Source: Micromonospora parva (lineage in GTDB: Bacteria > Actinomycetota > Actinomycetes > Mycobacteriales > Micromonosporaceae). From it: a stretch of 9,486 nucleotides of DNA. The position numbers and the translations under genes are program-made. A model generated the notes under the pieces. It worked only from the letters and a program-made list of their open reading frames with translations. It was not told where the DNA came from and did no database searches. The DNA lies in assembly GCF_000718515.1 (NCBI RefSeq), contig NZ_JNZS01000053.1, positions 1 to 9,486 on the forward strand. Reading direction: 5' to 3'. Shown piece after piece: positions 1 through 6,737 of the stretch. The stretch's first letter is position 1. Each line of letters opens with the position of its first letter.

Positions 1-53
1 AAGGCGAGACCGGCAGCGGTCAGGGCGGTCTTACGGATCAGATCGGTACGCAT
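1..53 (-). CDS. N-terminus of a secreted protein (partial, cut by window edge)
   Basis: Only the first 17 codons are inside the window, reading MRTDLIRKTALTAAGLA. A charged start (R2, D4, R7, K8) followed by a small-residue hydrophobic run is the beginning of a Sec-type signal peptide; the cleavage site lies outside. The ATG is at 53-51 and is preceded by a good Shine-Dalgarno, GAGGAG at 68-63 with a 9-base spacer, which makes this start convincing despite the short piece. It follows uvrC on the same strand but 627 bases away, so it is probably transcribed separately. The mature domain is not visible, so no function can be given. Confidence 0.72.
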   Translation of the reverse strand, partial: MRTDLIRKTALTAAGLA

Positions 54-561
54 GATGGCGTGCTCCTCTGCATCGGGGGAAACCGCACAGGCACTGAACC
101 GGGGGGTGTGCCCGTGGGGGGTGTGGCCGTGCGGGGACGTTCGCGGGGTGCCCGGCGACCCGCTGAGGGGTCGGCGTCGGGACAAGGTGTAACGGTTCGC
201 GGTGGCGGGTCATTCCGCCTGCCCATCGGCCCTGTGTGATGCCGGGCCTGGCTGGTTCCGCCTACCAGGGCTGGCCGGTGGTGCTCGGGCCTGGCTGGTT
301 TCGCCTACCTGGGGCCGGCCGGTGGTGCTCGGCCGTGCGGGATGTAACCGTGGCAGCCGGGCGGGTGTTCCCGGCGGCTGCCCTCCACCGGCCGGCGGGG
401 GCGCGGTGGTCTGCCAGGTATAACGACCCGGCCCGGCCCCCGATTCCGCCGTCGGGGTGGCCCCGACCACCCGACACCCCCACCCAAACCCGACAAACCG
501 CCGACCCGACGCCTGCCTCGATGGCTGGCGACCCGGGCACCGCGGACACAGCGGACACCGC
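54..561. other. Long non-coding spacer between uvrC and the secreted-protein gene
   Basis: About 500 bases without a believable gene; open frames here run in several frames at once and lack ribosome sites or familiar protein sequence. Contents seen: a tandem duplication at 244-330 (listed separately); an imperfect hairpin at 352-382 with an 8-bp GGCAGCCG/CGGCTGCC stem; a weaker 6-bp stem 385-390/404-409; and two small A/T-containing islands in otherwise extreme GC sequence, GGTATAACG at 417-425 and GTGTAACGG at 187-195. The last lies 130-140 bases upstream of the minus-strand secreted-protein gene and may mark its promoter or a regulator site, but no clear -10/-35 pair is seen. The leader could be a long structured 5' UTR; I could not fit it to a known riboswitch. 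Confidence 0.5.
244..330. repeat. Tandem duplication, 43- and 44-base units
   Basis: Unit 1 is 244-286 and unit 2 is 287-330, directly abutting. Both begin GGGCCTGGCTGGTT and end GGCCGGTGGTGCTC, with about three substitutions and one inserted G between them. After unit 2 the sequence diverges. In unit 1 CTGGT and ACCAG flank a 7-base loop, a small hairpin weakened in unit 2. The high similarity suggests a fairly recent duplication in non-coding DNA. No function can be read from it. Confidence 0.85.
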
Positions 562-646
562 GGCGTGATCGACTCGGGTTTCAGGAAGACGCGGCATCCG
601 CGCGCCTGGGACACCGCGACTTCATGAAACCCGAGTCGATCACGCC
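562..646. repeat. Long palindromic element, copy 1 (downstream of uvrC)
   Basis: A perfect 22-bp inverted repeat (562-583 with 625-646) continues inward as a slightly interrupted stem, with further runs of 4, 5 and 3 bp pairing down to a small loop near 600-608: 34 of 38 positions pair. The core 566-642 starts TGATCGACTCG and ends CGAGTCGATCA. It is 77 bases long, exactly the length of the second copy at 2715-2791, and 55 of 77 columns agree without gaps. It starts 34 bases past the uvrC stop, so as RNA it would form a very stable hairpin in the uvrC 3' end and may act as terminator or 3' stabiliser. There is no U-tract, so intrinsic termination is not assured. Confidence 0.9.
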
Positions 647-680
647 TGCTTCGCACCCGGGACACCCCGGCATCACAGGA

Positions 681-2669
681 TCAGGCGTTGGGTTTCGCCT
701 CCGCGCCGTCGACGGCCTTCGGGTCCTTGTCGAGGGCGGCCAGGATCGCCTCGGCGGTGCGCCGACCGACCCCCGGCACCTCCGTGATCTCTTCGACAGT
801 TGCGGCCGAGAGTCGCTTGAGCGAACCGAAGTGCCGCAACAGCGCTTTGCGCCGGACCTCCCCCAGGCCGGGCACGTGGTCGAGTGCCGACTCGGTCATC
901 CGCTTCGAGCGGCGTTGCCGGTGGAAGGTGATGGCGAACCGGTGGGCCTCGTCACGCACCCGTTGCAGCAGGTAGAGCCCCTCCGAGGTGCGCGGAAGGA
1001 TGACCGGGAACTCGTCGTCCGGCAGCCACACCTCCTCCAGCCGCTTGGCCAGCCCGCACAGTGCCACGTCGTCGATGCCCAGGTCGGCCAGGGCCTGCGC
1101 GGCGGCTGCGACCTGTGGGGCACCGCCGTCGACGACCACCAGCTGCGGCGGGTACGCGAATTTGCGCGGCCGGCCGGTCGTCGGATCGATCAGGACGCCG
1201 ACCTGCGGCTCGACCGCATCCTGCGGGGCGGCCTGGTCGTCGGCCGACTCCACGCCCACCTCGCCCGTCTCGGCCCTGGCGTCCAGGTAGCGGGCGAAGC
1301 GGCGGCGCAGCACCTCGGACATCGCGGAGAGGTCGTCGGTGGCGCCCCGGACGATGAACCGCCGGTATTCGCTCTTGCGGGGCAGCCCGTCCTCGAAGAC
1401 CACCATGCTGGCGACCACGTCGGTGCCCTGGATCTGGGAGATGTCGAAACACTCGATGCGCAGCGGCGACGTGCTCATGCCCAGCGCCTCGCTGATCTCG
1501 TCCAGTGCCTTGCCCCGGGTGGTCAGGTCACCGGAGCGCTTCAGCTTGTGCCGGGCCAGCGCGTCCTTGGCGTTGCGCTCCACCGTCTCCATCAGGGAAC
1601 GCTTGTCGCCACGCTGCGGCACCCGTAGCGACACCCGACTGCCCCGGTGGCTGGAGAGCCAGTCGGCAAGCGCGTCGGCGTCCGCTGGCAGCTCGGGCAC
1701 GAGCAGCTCGCGGGGCACGTCGGCCTCGCCGTGCTCGCCGCCGTACACCTGGGTGCAGAAGTGGTGCACCAGGTCTCCGGTGGTCAGGTCCTCGGTCTTC
1801 TCCACCACCCAGCCGCGCTGGCCGCGGACCCGGCCGTCGCGGACGTGGAAGACCTGCACGGCCGCCTCGAGCGGGTCGTCGGCGAACGCGACCACGTCCG
1901 CGTCGGTGCCGTCGCCCAGCACCACTGTCTGCTTCTCCATGGCCCGACGCAGCGCTGCCACGTCGTCGCGCAGCCGGGCGGCCCGCTCGAACTCGAGCTG
2001 CTCACTCGCCTCGGTCATCTCGCGTTCGATCTTGCGGACCATGGTGTCGGTGCGCCCGGCCATGAAATCGCAGAACCCGTCGACGATGGCCCGGTGCTCG
2101 TCGGCGGAGACGGTGCCGACGCACGGGGCCGAGCACTTGCCGATGTAGCCGAGCAGGCAGGGACGACCGACCTGACCGGCCCGCTTGAAGACCCCGGCGG
2201 AGCACGTCCGGGCGGGGAACACCCGCAGCAGCAGGTCGAGGGTCTCCCGGATCGCCCAGGCGTGCGAATACGGGCCAAAGTAACGCACGCCCTTGCGCTT
2301 GGCGCCGCGCATCACCTGCAGCCGCGGGTACTCCTCGTCGAGGGTGACGGCGAGATAGGGGTACGACTTGTCGTCGCGGTAGCGGACGTTGAACCGCGGG
2401 TCGTACTGCTTGATCCAGGTGAACTCCTGCTGGAGTGCCTCGACCTCGGTGCCGACGGTGATCCAGTCCACCGACTCGGCGGTGGTGACCATCTGACGGG
2501 TGCGCTCGTGCAGGTTCCAGACGTCGCCGAAGTAGGAGTTGAGCCGGCTGCGCAGATTGCGCGCCTTGCCGACGTAGATCACCCGGCCGGTGCCGTCGCG
2601 GAAGCGGTAGACCCCCGGTAGCTCCGGGATGGTGCCGGGTGCGGGGCGGTAGGTAGAGGGGTCAGCCAC
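681..2669 (-). CDS. uvrC: UvrABC excinuclease subunit C
   Basis: UvrC makes both incisions, 3' and 5' of a lesion, after UvrA and UvrB have located it in nucleotide excision repair. The 662-residue product has the whole family layout. The GIY-YIG nuclease domain has GVY at 19-21, YVG at 32-34 and R42. A cysteine set C156, C171, C179, C183 matches the iron-sulfur ligands reported for UvrC. The UvrB-interacting UVR helix pair is at about 211-246. The RNase H-like nuclease domain has D409 (FDISQIQG), D514 (VVVDGG) and H576 (DEAHRFA). A helix-hairpin-helix pair is at about 595-648. A 463-503 stretch is a low-conservation insert. I chose the GTG at 2669 because [15 protein letters not shown] is the usual family start; the frame stays open further upstream to 2807, but that segment is promoter and hairpin. 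There is no Shine-Dalgarno, and a TAGGCT box ends 7 bases before the GTG, so the message is probably leaderless. Confidence 0.98.
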   Translation of the reverse strand: MADPSTYRPAPGTIPELPGVYRFRDGTGRVIYVGKARNLRSRLNSYFGDVWNLHERTRQMVTTAESVDWITVGTEVEALQQEFTWIKQYDPRFNVRYRDDKSYPYLAVTLDEEYPRLQVMRGAKRKGVRYFGPYSHAWAIRETLDLLLRVFPARTCSAGVFKRAGQVGRPCLLGYIGKCSAPCVGTVSADEHRAIVDGFCDFMAGRTDTMVRKIEREMTEASEQLEFERAARLRDDVAALRRAMEKQTVVLGDGTDADVVAFADDPLEAAVQVFHVRDGRVRGQRGWVVEKTEDLTTGDLVHHFCTQVYGGEHGEADVPRELLVPELPADADALADWLSSHRGSRVSLRVPQRGDKRSLMETVERNAKDALARHKLKRSGDLTTRGKALDEISEALGMSTSPLRIECFDISQIQGTDVVASMVVFEDGLPRKSEYRRFIVRGATDDLSAMSEVLRRRFARYLDARAETGEVGVESADDQAAPQDAVEPQVGVLIDPTTGRPRKFAYPPQLVVVDGGAPQVAAAAQALADLGIDDVALCGLAKRLEEVWLPDDEFPVILPRTSEGLYLLQRVRDEAHRFAITFHRQRRSKRMTESALDHVPGLGEVRRKALLRHFGSLKRLSAATVEEITEVPGVGRRTAEAILAALDKDPKAVDGAEAKPNA

Positions 2670-2676
2670 GCCAGCA

Positions 2677-2699
2677 AGCCTAGTCCGCGGCACCGACAG
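2677..2699 (-). promoter_or_regulatory. DNA-damage (RecA-NDp/PafBC-type) promoter of uvrC
   Basis: On the minus strand the sequence reads CTGTCGGTG (2699-2691), then 8 bases, then TAGGCT (2682-2677). The RecA-independent damage promoter of mycobacteria is TTGTCRGTG-N8-TAN3T. The upstream box matches 8 of 9, the spacer is exact and the -10 fits. Transcription would start about 7 bases on, at or next to the GTG at 2669. Known biology: PafBC activates such promoters after DNA damage. Use of this promoter in this organism is inferred. Confidence 0.75.
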
Positions 2700-2714
2700 C
2701 CCCCGGCAGGCGCG

Positions 2715-2791
2715 TGATCCACTCGGCGTCCCGGAGGTCGGGGTGTCGGCACGCCACGGACACCCCGATCTCCGGGACCGCGAGTCGATCA
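2715..2791. repeat. Long palindromic element, copy 2 (upstream of uvrC)
   Basis: Arms 2715-2747 and 2759-2791 pair at 29 of 33 positions around an 11-base loop. Ends are TGATCCACTCG and CGAGTCGATCA. Length and layout are the same as the core of the copy at 566-642, and several stem positions that differ between the copies change on both sides of the pair. It lies between the Rieske stop and the uvrC promoter box, ending 16 bases before that box. It could terminate Rieske transcripts or insulate the promoter; neither is shown. Confidence 0.88.
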
Positions 2792-2835
2792 AGGGGCGCC
2801 GGCCCAACCACCAGATCAGCCCGCCGGCCCGGCGG

Positions 2836-2931
2836 TCACGCCAGCCCGGCCGTCAGACCAGCCCGGCGGCCCCGCGATCAGACCAGCCCAGCCGCCAGAC
2901 CAGCCCAGCCGCCAGACCAGCCCGGCGGCGA
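2836..2931. repeat. Short tandem repeat abutting the Rieske stop codon
   Basis: About five degenerate copies of a 17-18-base unit, TCAGACCAGCCC(A/G)GCCGC on the plus strand. The two cleanest copies are at 2879-2895 and 2896-2912, and one unit at 2853-2877 is longer (25). The array runs up to the Rieske stop (2932-2934), and the last sense codons plus stop still resemble the unit (TCAGGCCAGC). On the Rieske transcript it is a repeated GGGCTGGTCTGGCGG 3' tail. The units are too short and have no spacers, so this is not CRISPR; slipped-strand growth is the simple explanation. Confidence 0.8.
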
Positions 2932-3417
2932 TCAGGCCAGCGAGATCTGGTCGCCGGTGACCTTGATGTTCTTCGGCGGCAGCGGCTTCGTGGCCGGGCC
3001 GGCCTTCACCGAGCCGTCCTCGATCGAGAACTTGCTGTTGTGGCAGGTGCAGTTGATGGTGCCGCCGTCGACGTTCGTCACCGGGCAGTTCTGGTGCGTA
3101 CAGATCGGGCTGAATCCCTTGAACTGACCCGCCGTGGGCTGGGTGATGACCACGCCCTCGGCGGCGAGGACCTTGCCACCCCCGACCGGGATGTCGGTGG
3201 TGGTGGCCAACGACTGGGCGTTCTGCCGGTCGCCGCCGCCGGCGTCGCCGGTGCTGGGCACTGCGGGGCCCCCACTGGTGGGTGCGTCACTGCCGCTGCC
3301 GCCGTCGTCGCTGCCGCAGGCAGCCAGGACGACGGCCGCGCCGACCGCCCCGACGCCGGTGAGCAGGGTACGGCGTGTCTGGGTACCCGAACCGGTCAGC
3401 GCCTGATCGTCACTCAT
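2932..3417 (-). CDS. Rieske [2Fe-2S] protein, Tat-exported lipoprotein
   Basis: A small (161-residue) electron-transfer protein anchored outside the membrane. The N-terminus carries a twin-arginine motif (TRRTLL, R15-R16), a hydrophobic stretch and a lipobox LAAC with C34 as lipid attachment site. Tat export fits a cofactor loaded in the cytoplasm. A Gly/Ser/Asp-rich linker (about 35-62) leads to the Rieske domain. Cluster ligands are C106 and H108 (CTHQNC) and C123 and H126 (CTCHNS); C111 and C125 are placed to form the disulfide of high-potential Rieske proteins. It is too short to be the QcrA subunit of the bc complex, and no partner oxidase or dioxygenase is next to it, so its electron partner is unknown. 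The ATG at 3417 has GAGAGG 6 bases upstream (3429-3424); a longer open frame to 3522 has no such support and would bury the Tat signal. Confidence 0.93.
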   Translation of the reverse strand: MSDDQALTGSGTQTRRTLLTGVGAVGAAVVLAACGSDDGGSGSDAPTSGGPAVPSTGDAGGGDRQNAQSLATTTDIPVGGGKVLAAEGVVITQPTAGQFKGFSPICTHQNCPVTNVDGGTINCTCHNSKFSIEDGSVKAGPATKPLPPKNIKVTGDQISLA

Positions 3418-3525
3418 GCCTCGCCTCTCTCTGGCCCGCTGCGCCGGTCGGAAGCCGGCCACACTTCTCCACACGCGCAACTGTGCCGGATGGTTCATGG
3501 CGGCATCCGGCCGACCCGGCAAATG

Positions 3526-3560
3526 GGGCGGGGCGGGTCGTCATCCGACCCGCCCCGCCC
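3526..3560 (-). terminator. GC-rich hairpin terminator of uvrA
   Basis: A perfect 15-bp stem (3526-3540 with 3546-3560) closes a 5-base loop and starts 20 bases after the uvrA stop. On the minus strand it is followed by CCATTTG, only a token T-run, as is common for actinobacterial terminators. It separates uvrA from the Rieske gene. Confidence 0.8.
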
Positions 3561-3580
3561 GACGAACACGCACAGCGAGG

Positions 3581-6526
3581 TCAGCGCGCGCCGGCCGGCA
3601 CCTTGCGGCTGGCCCGTGCCTTGGTGGCGCCGTTGGCCTTGGCGGCCCGGGTGGTGGCGGCGGCCGCACCCTTGGCCTCGCCGTCGAGCTTGAGCACCTG
3701 GCGCAGGAACTGGCCGGTGTGGCTCTCCGCCACCTCGGCGACCTCCTCTGGGGTGCCGGTGGCGAGCACGGTGCCGCCCCGGTGGCCGCCCTCGGGGCCC
3801 ATGTCGATCAGCCAGTCGGCGGTCTTGATCACGTCGAGGTTGTGCTCGATGGTGATCACCGTGTTGCCCTTGTCGACCAGCCCTTCCAGCACCATCAGCA
3901 GCTTGCGGATGTCCTCGAAGTGCAGACCGGTGGTCGGCTCGTCGAGCACGTAGACCGTCCGCCCGGTGGAGCGCTTCTGCAGCTCGGAGGCGAGCTTGAC
4001 CCGCTGCGCCTCACCACCGGAGAGGGTCGGCGCGGGCTGACCGAGGCGGACGTAGCCCAGGCCGACGTCGACGAGCGTCTTCAGGTGCCGGTGGATGGCC
4101 GGGATGGCGGAGAAGAACTCGGCGGCCTCCTCGATCGGCATCTCCAGCACGTCCGAGACGGTCTTGCCCTTGTAGTGCACCTCCAGGGTCTCCCGGTTGT
4201 ACCGGGCGCCCTTGCAGACCTCGCAGGGGACGTACACGTCGGGGAGGAAGTTCATCTCGATCTTGATGGTGCCGTCACCCGAGCACGCCTCGCAGCGACC
4301 GCCCTTGACGTTGAAGGAGAACCGCCCAGGGCCGTACCCGCGCACCTTCGCCTCGGTCGTCTCGGCGAAGAGCTTGCGGACGTGGTCCCAGACGCCGGTG
4401 TAGGTGGCCGGGTTGGAACGCGGCGTCCGACCGATCGGTGACTGGTCCACGCCGACGACCTTGTCCACGTGCTCCAGACCGGAGACCCGGGTGTGCCGGC
4501 CGGGCACCAGCCGGGCGCCGTTGATCTGGTTCGCCAGCACCGCGTAGAGGATGTCGTTGACCAGCGTCGACTTGCCCGAGCCGCTGACCCCGGTGACGGC
4601 GATCAGCTGGCCCAGTGGGAACGAGACGGTCAGGTTGCGCAGGTTGTGCTCCCGTGCGCCGTGCACCACCAGCTCACGGGCCGGATCCTGCGGGCGGCGG
4701 CCCGTCGGCGTCGGGATCGACCGCCGACCGGACAGGTACGCCCCGGTGATCGACTCCTTGTTCTTCAGCAGCGCCGGCACCGAGCCGCTGTGCACGATCT
4801 TGCCGCCGTGCTCACCCGCGCCCGGCCCGATGTCGACGATCCAGTCGGCGGTGCGGATGGTGTCCTCGTCGTGCTCCACCACGATCAGCGTGTTGCCCAG
4901 CCCGCGCAACCGGATCAGGGTCTCGATCAGCCGGTGGTTGTCGCGCTGGTGCAGCCCGATCGACGGCTCGTCGAGCACGTAGAGCACGCCCACCAGACCG
5001 GAGCCGATCTGGGTGGCCAGCCGGATGCGCTGTGCCTCACCGCCGGAGAGCGTGCCGGCCGGGCGGTCCAGGGAGAGGTAGTCCAGGCCGACGTCGAGCA
5101 GGAACCGCAACCGGGCGTTGATCTCCTTGAGGACCCGCTCCGCGATCATCTTCTGCCGGTCGGTCAGCTCGATGCCGGCGAGCAGGTCGGCGCACTCCCC
5201 CACGGACAGGTTGCAGACCTCGGCGATGCTCTTGCCGGCCAACGTGACCGCGAGCACCTCGGGCTTGAGTCGGGCACCGCCGCACGCCGCGCACGGCACG
5301 TCGCGCATGTAGCCCTCGTACTTGTCGCGGGACCACTCGGACTCGGTGTCGGAGTGCCGGCGCTCGATCCACTGCACCACGCCCTCGAAGCCGGTGTAGT
5401 AGGAGCGCTCACGGCCGTACTTGTTGCGGTACCGCACGTGCACCTGGTCGTCGGAGCCGTGCAGGATCGTCTTCTGGGCCCGCGCCGGCAACGCCCGCCA
5501 CGGGGTGTCGATGTCGAAGTGCTGAGCCTCGCCGAGCGCCTCCAGCAGGCGCAGGAAGTATTCCAGGTTGTGCCCGGTGGACCAGGGCTGGATGGCGCCC
5601 TCGCGCAGGCTGCGCTCCGGGTCGGGGACCAGCAGCTCCGGGTCGACCTCCTTCTTGGTGCCCAGGCCGGTGCACTCCGGGCAGGCGCCGTACGGCGCGT
5701 TGAAGGAGAAGACCCGGGGCTCGAGATCCTCGATGGCCAGCGGGTGGTCGTTGGGGCAGGCCAGGTGCTCGGAGTAGCGGCGCTCGCGGTCCGGGTCGTC
5801 TTCCGGCAGGTCGACGAAGTCGAGCAGGACCAGACCGCTGGACAGCCCCAGCGCGGCCTCGACCGAGTCGGTGAGCCGCTGCTTGGCGCTCGGCTTGACG
5901 GTGAGCCGGTCGATCACCACCTCGATGGTGTGCTTCTCCTGCTTCTTGAGCTTCGGCGGCTCGGTCAGCGGGTGCACCACGCCGTCGACCCGGGCCCGGG
6001 CGTAGCCCTTGGCCTGCAGCTCGGCGAAGAGGTCGACGTATTCGCCCTTGCGGCCCCGGATCACCGGGGCGAGCACCATGAACTTGGTGCCCTCGGCCAT
6101 GGCGAGGACCCGGTCGACGATCTGCTGCGGGCTCTGCCGGGAGATGCGCTCGCCGCAGACCGGGCAGTGCGGCTCACCGATGCGGGCGTAGAGCAGGCGG
6201 AGGTAGTCGTAGACCTCGGTGATGGTGCCGACCGTCGAACGCGGATTACGCGAGGTGGACTTCTGGTCGATCGAGACGGCCGGGCTCAGGCCCTCGATGA
6301 AGTCGACGTCCGGCTTGTCCATCTGGCCGAGGAACTGCCGGGCGTACGAGGAGAGCGACTCGACGTAGCGGCGCTGCCCCTCGGCGAAGATCGTATCGAA
6401 GGCCAGGCTCGACTTGCCCGACCCGGACAGCCCGGTGAACACGATGAGTGCGTCCCGGGGCAGGTCGAGACTGACGTCACGCAGGTTGTGCTCGCGCGCG
6501 CCACGGATGATCAGTCGGTCGGCCAC
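3581..6526 (-). CDS. uvrA: UvrABC excinuclease subunit A (DNA damage sensor ATPase)
   Basis: UvrA dimers scan DNA, bind lesions and load UvrB, starting nucleotide excision repair. The 981-residue product has two ABC ATPase modules. Module one has Walker A GLSGSGKS at 32-39, signature LSGGEAQ at 493-499 and Walker B VLDEP near 517-521. Module two has Walker A GVSGSGKS at 646-653, LSGGEAQ at about 835 and VLDEP near 860. The DNA-contacting zinc module in the second half is intact (C745, C748, C768, C771). The first zinc module is altered: C257-PNDH-261 replaces the first CxxC, while C282/C285 remain. I recall this form as usual in actinobacteria. The last 30 residues are an Ala/Lys/Arg tail. 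The GTG at 6526 gives the standard [15 protein letters not shown] start and has GGAG at 6540-6537, 10 bases away; the open frame upstream to 6853 covers the promoter and part of rsgA and is not coding. Confidence 0.98.
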   Translation of the reverse strand: MADRLIIRGAREHNLRDVSLDLPRDALIVFTGLSGSGKSSLAFDTIFAEGQRRYVESLSSYARQFLGQMDKPDVDFIEGLSPAVSIDQKSTSRNPRSTVGTITEVYDYLRLLYARIGEPHCPVCGERISRQSPQQIVDRVLAMAEGTKFMVLAPVIRGRKGEYVDLFAELQAKGYARARVDGVVHPLTEPPKLKKQEKHTIEVVIDRLTVKPSAKQRLTDSVEAALGLSSGLVLLDFVDLPEDDPDRERRYSEHLACPNDHPLAIEDLEPRVFSFNAPYGACPECTGLGTKKEVDPELLVPDPERSLREGAIQPWSTGHNLEYFLRLLEALGEAQHFDIDTPWRALPARAQKTILHGSDDQVHVRYRNKYGRERSYYTGFEGVVQWIERRHSDTESEWSRDKYEGYMRDVPCAACGGARLKPEVLAVTLAGKSIAEVCNLSVGECADLLAGIELTDRQKMIAERVLKEINARLRFLLDVGLDYLSLDRPAGTLSGGEAQRIRLATQIGSGLVGVLYVLDEPSIGLHQRDNHRLIETLIRLRGLGNTLIVVEHDEDTIRTADWIVDIGPGAGEHGGKIVHSGSVPALLKNKESITGAYLSGRRSIPTPTGRRPQDPARELVVHGAREHNLRNLTVSFPLGQLIAVTGVSGSGKSTLVNDILYAVLANQINGARLVPGRHTRVSGLEHVDKVVGVDQSPIGRTPRSNPATYTGVWDHVRKLFAETTEAKVRGYGPGRFSFNVKGGRCEACSGDGTIKIEMNFLPDVYVPCEVCKGARYNRETLEVHYKGKTVSDVLEMPIEEAAEFFSAIPAIHRHLKTLVDVGLGYVRLGQPAPTLSGGEAQRVKLASELQKRSTGRTVYVLDEPTTGLHFEDIRKLLMVLEGLVDKGNTVITIEHNLDVIKTADWLIDMGPEGGHRGGTVLATGTPEEVAEVAESHTGQFLRQVLKLDGEAKGAAAATTRAAKANGATKARASRKVPAGAR

Positions 6527-6621
6527 AGTGCGTGTACTCCCGGGAGAAGATGAAGCGAAGGATGTGTCCCGCTCTGGGTGCTCTTGAGCGGTCGTGCGGG
6601 CGCGGAAAACACGCCTCGGCA

Positions 6622-6644
6622 ACTCTAGCCCCGAGGTACGACAG
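6622..6644 (-). promoter_or_regulatory. Putative DNA-damage (RecA-NDp/PafBC-type) promoter of uvrA
   Basis: Minus strand: CTGTCGTAC (6644-6636), exactly 8 bases, TAGAGT (6627-6622). Compared with TTGTCRGTG-N8-TAN3T the core TGTCG, the spacer and the -10 all fit, but the GTG tail of the upstream box does not (5 of 9). A start near 6615 would give a leader of roughly 90 bases with a normal Shine-Dalgarno. It is weaker than the uvrC copy but has the same arrangement in front of the partner gene. Confidence 0.55.
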
Positions 6645-6699
6645 TTTCCCTCGCCCGCACATTCCCCCAGCTCAGCCCGGTCGGCCGCCCGGCCCGCAG

Positions 6700-6720
6700 C
6701 CGGCCGGGAGCCCCGGCCGG
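6700..6720 (-). terminator. GC hairpin after rsgA
   Basis: A 9-bp CCGGCCGGG/CCCGGCCGG stem with a 3-base loop begins 17 bases after the rsgA stop. No T-run follows. An 11-base direct repeat CGGTCGGCCGC (6678-6688 and 6718-6728) overlaps its edge and lies just beyond it, allowing alternative foldings. It probably ends rsgA transcripts before the uvrA promoter. Confidence 0.55.
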
Positions 6721-6737
6721 TCGGCCGCGAACCACGG

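Noticed and set aside
160..190. RecA-NDp-like promoter before the secreted-protein gene (TTGTCCCGA on the minus strand)
   Set aside because: The TTGTC core is there, but no TAN3T box occurs at the required spacing.
54..240. c-di-AMP (ydaO-type) riboswitch before the secreted-protein gene
   Set aside because: Such switches precede actinobacterial wall-hydrolase genes and a GCGAACCG block is present on the minus strand, but the other conserved blocks could not be found.
624..1628. 334-codon plus-strand open frame opposite uvrC, starting inside the palindromic element
   Set aside because: Antisense shadow of uvrC; the composition is the mirror of its codons and no family features are seen.
2670..2807. 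46-codon N-terminal extension of UvrC
   Set aside because: It would cover the promoter boxes and the palindromic element, and the family starts at [12 protein letters not shown].
2836..2931. Possible CRISPR array
   Set aside because: Units are 17-18 bases, degenerate and contiguous with no unique spacers; no cas gene is present.
4469..6553. 694-codon open frame on the plus strand, antisense to uvrA
   Set aside because: It lies wholly opposite conserved uvrA codons, is open only because GC-rich codon bias removes stops, and shows no recognisable domain or ribosome site.
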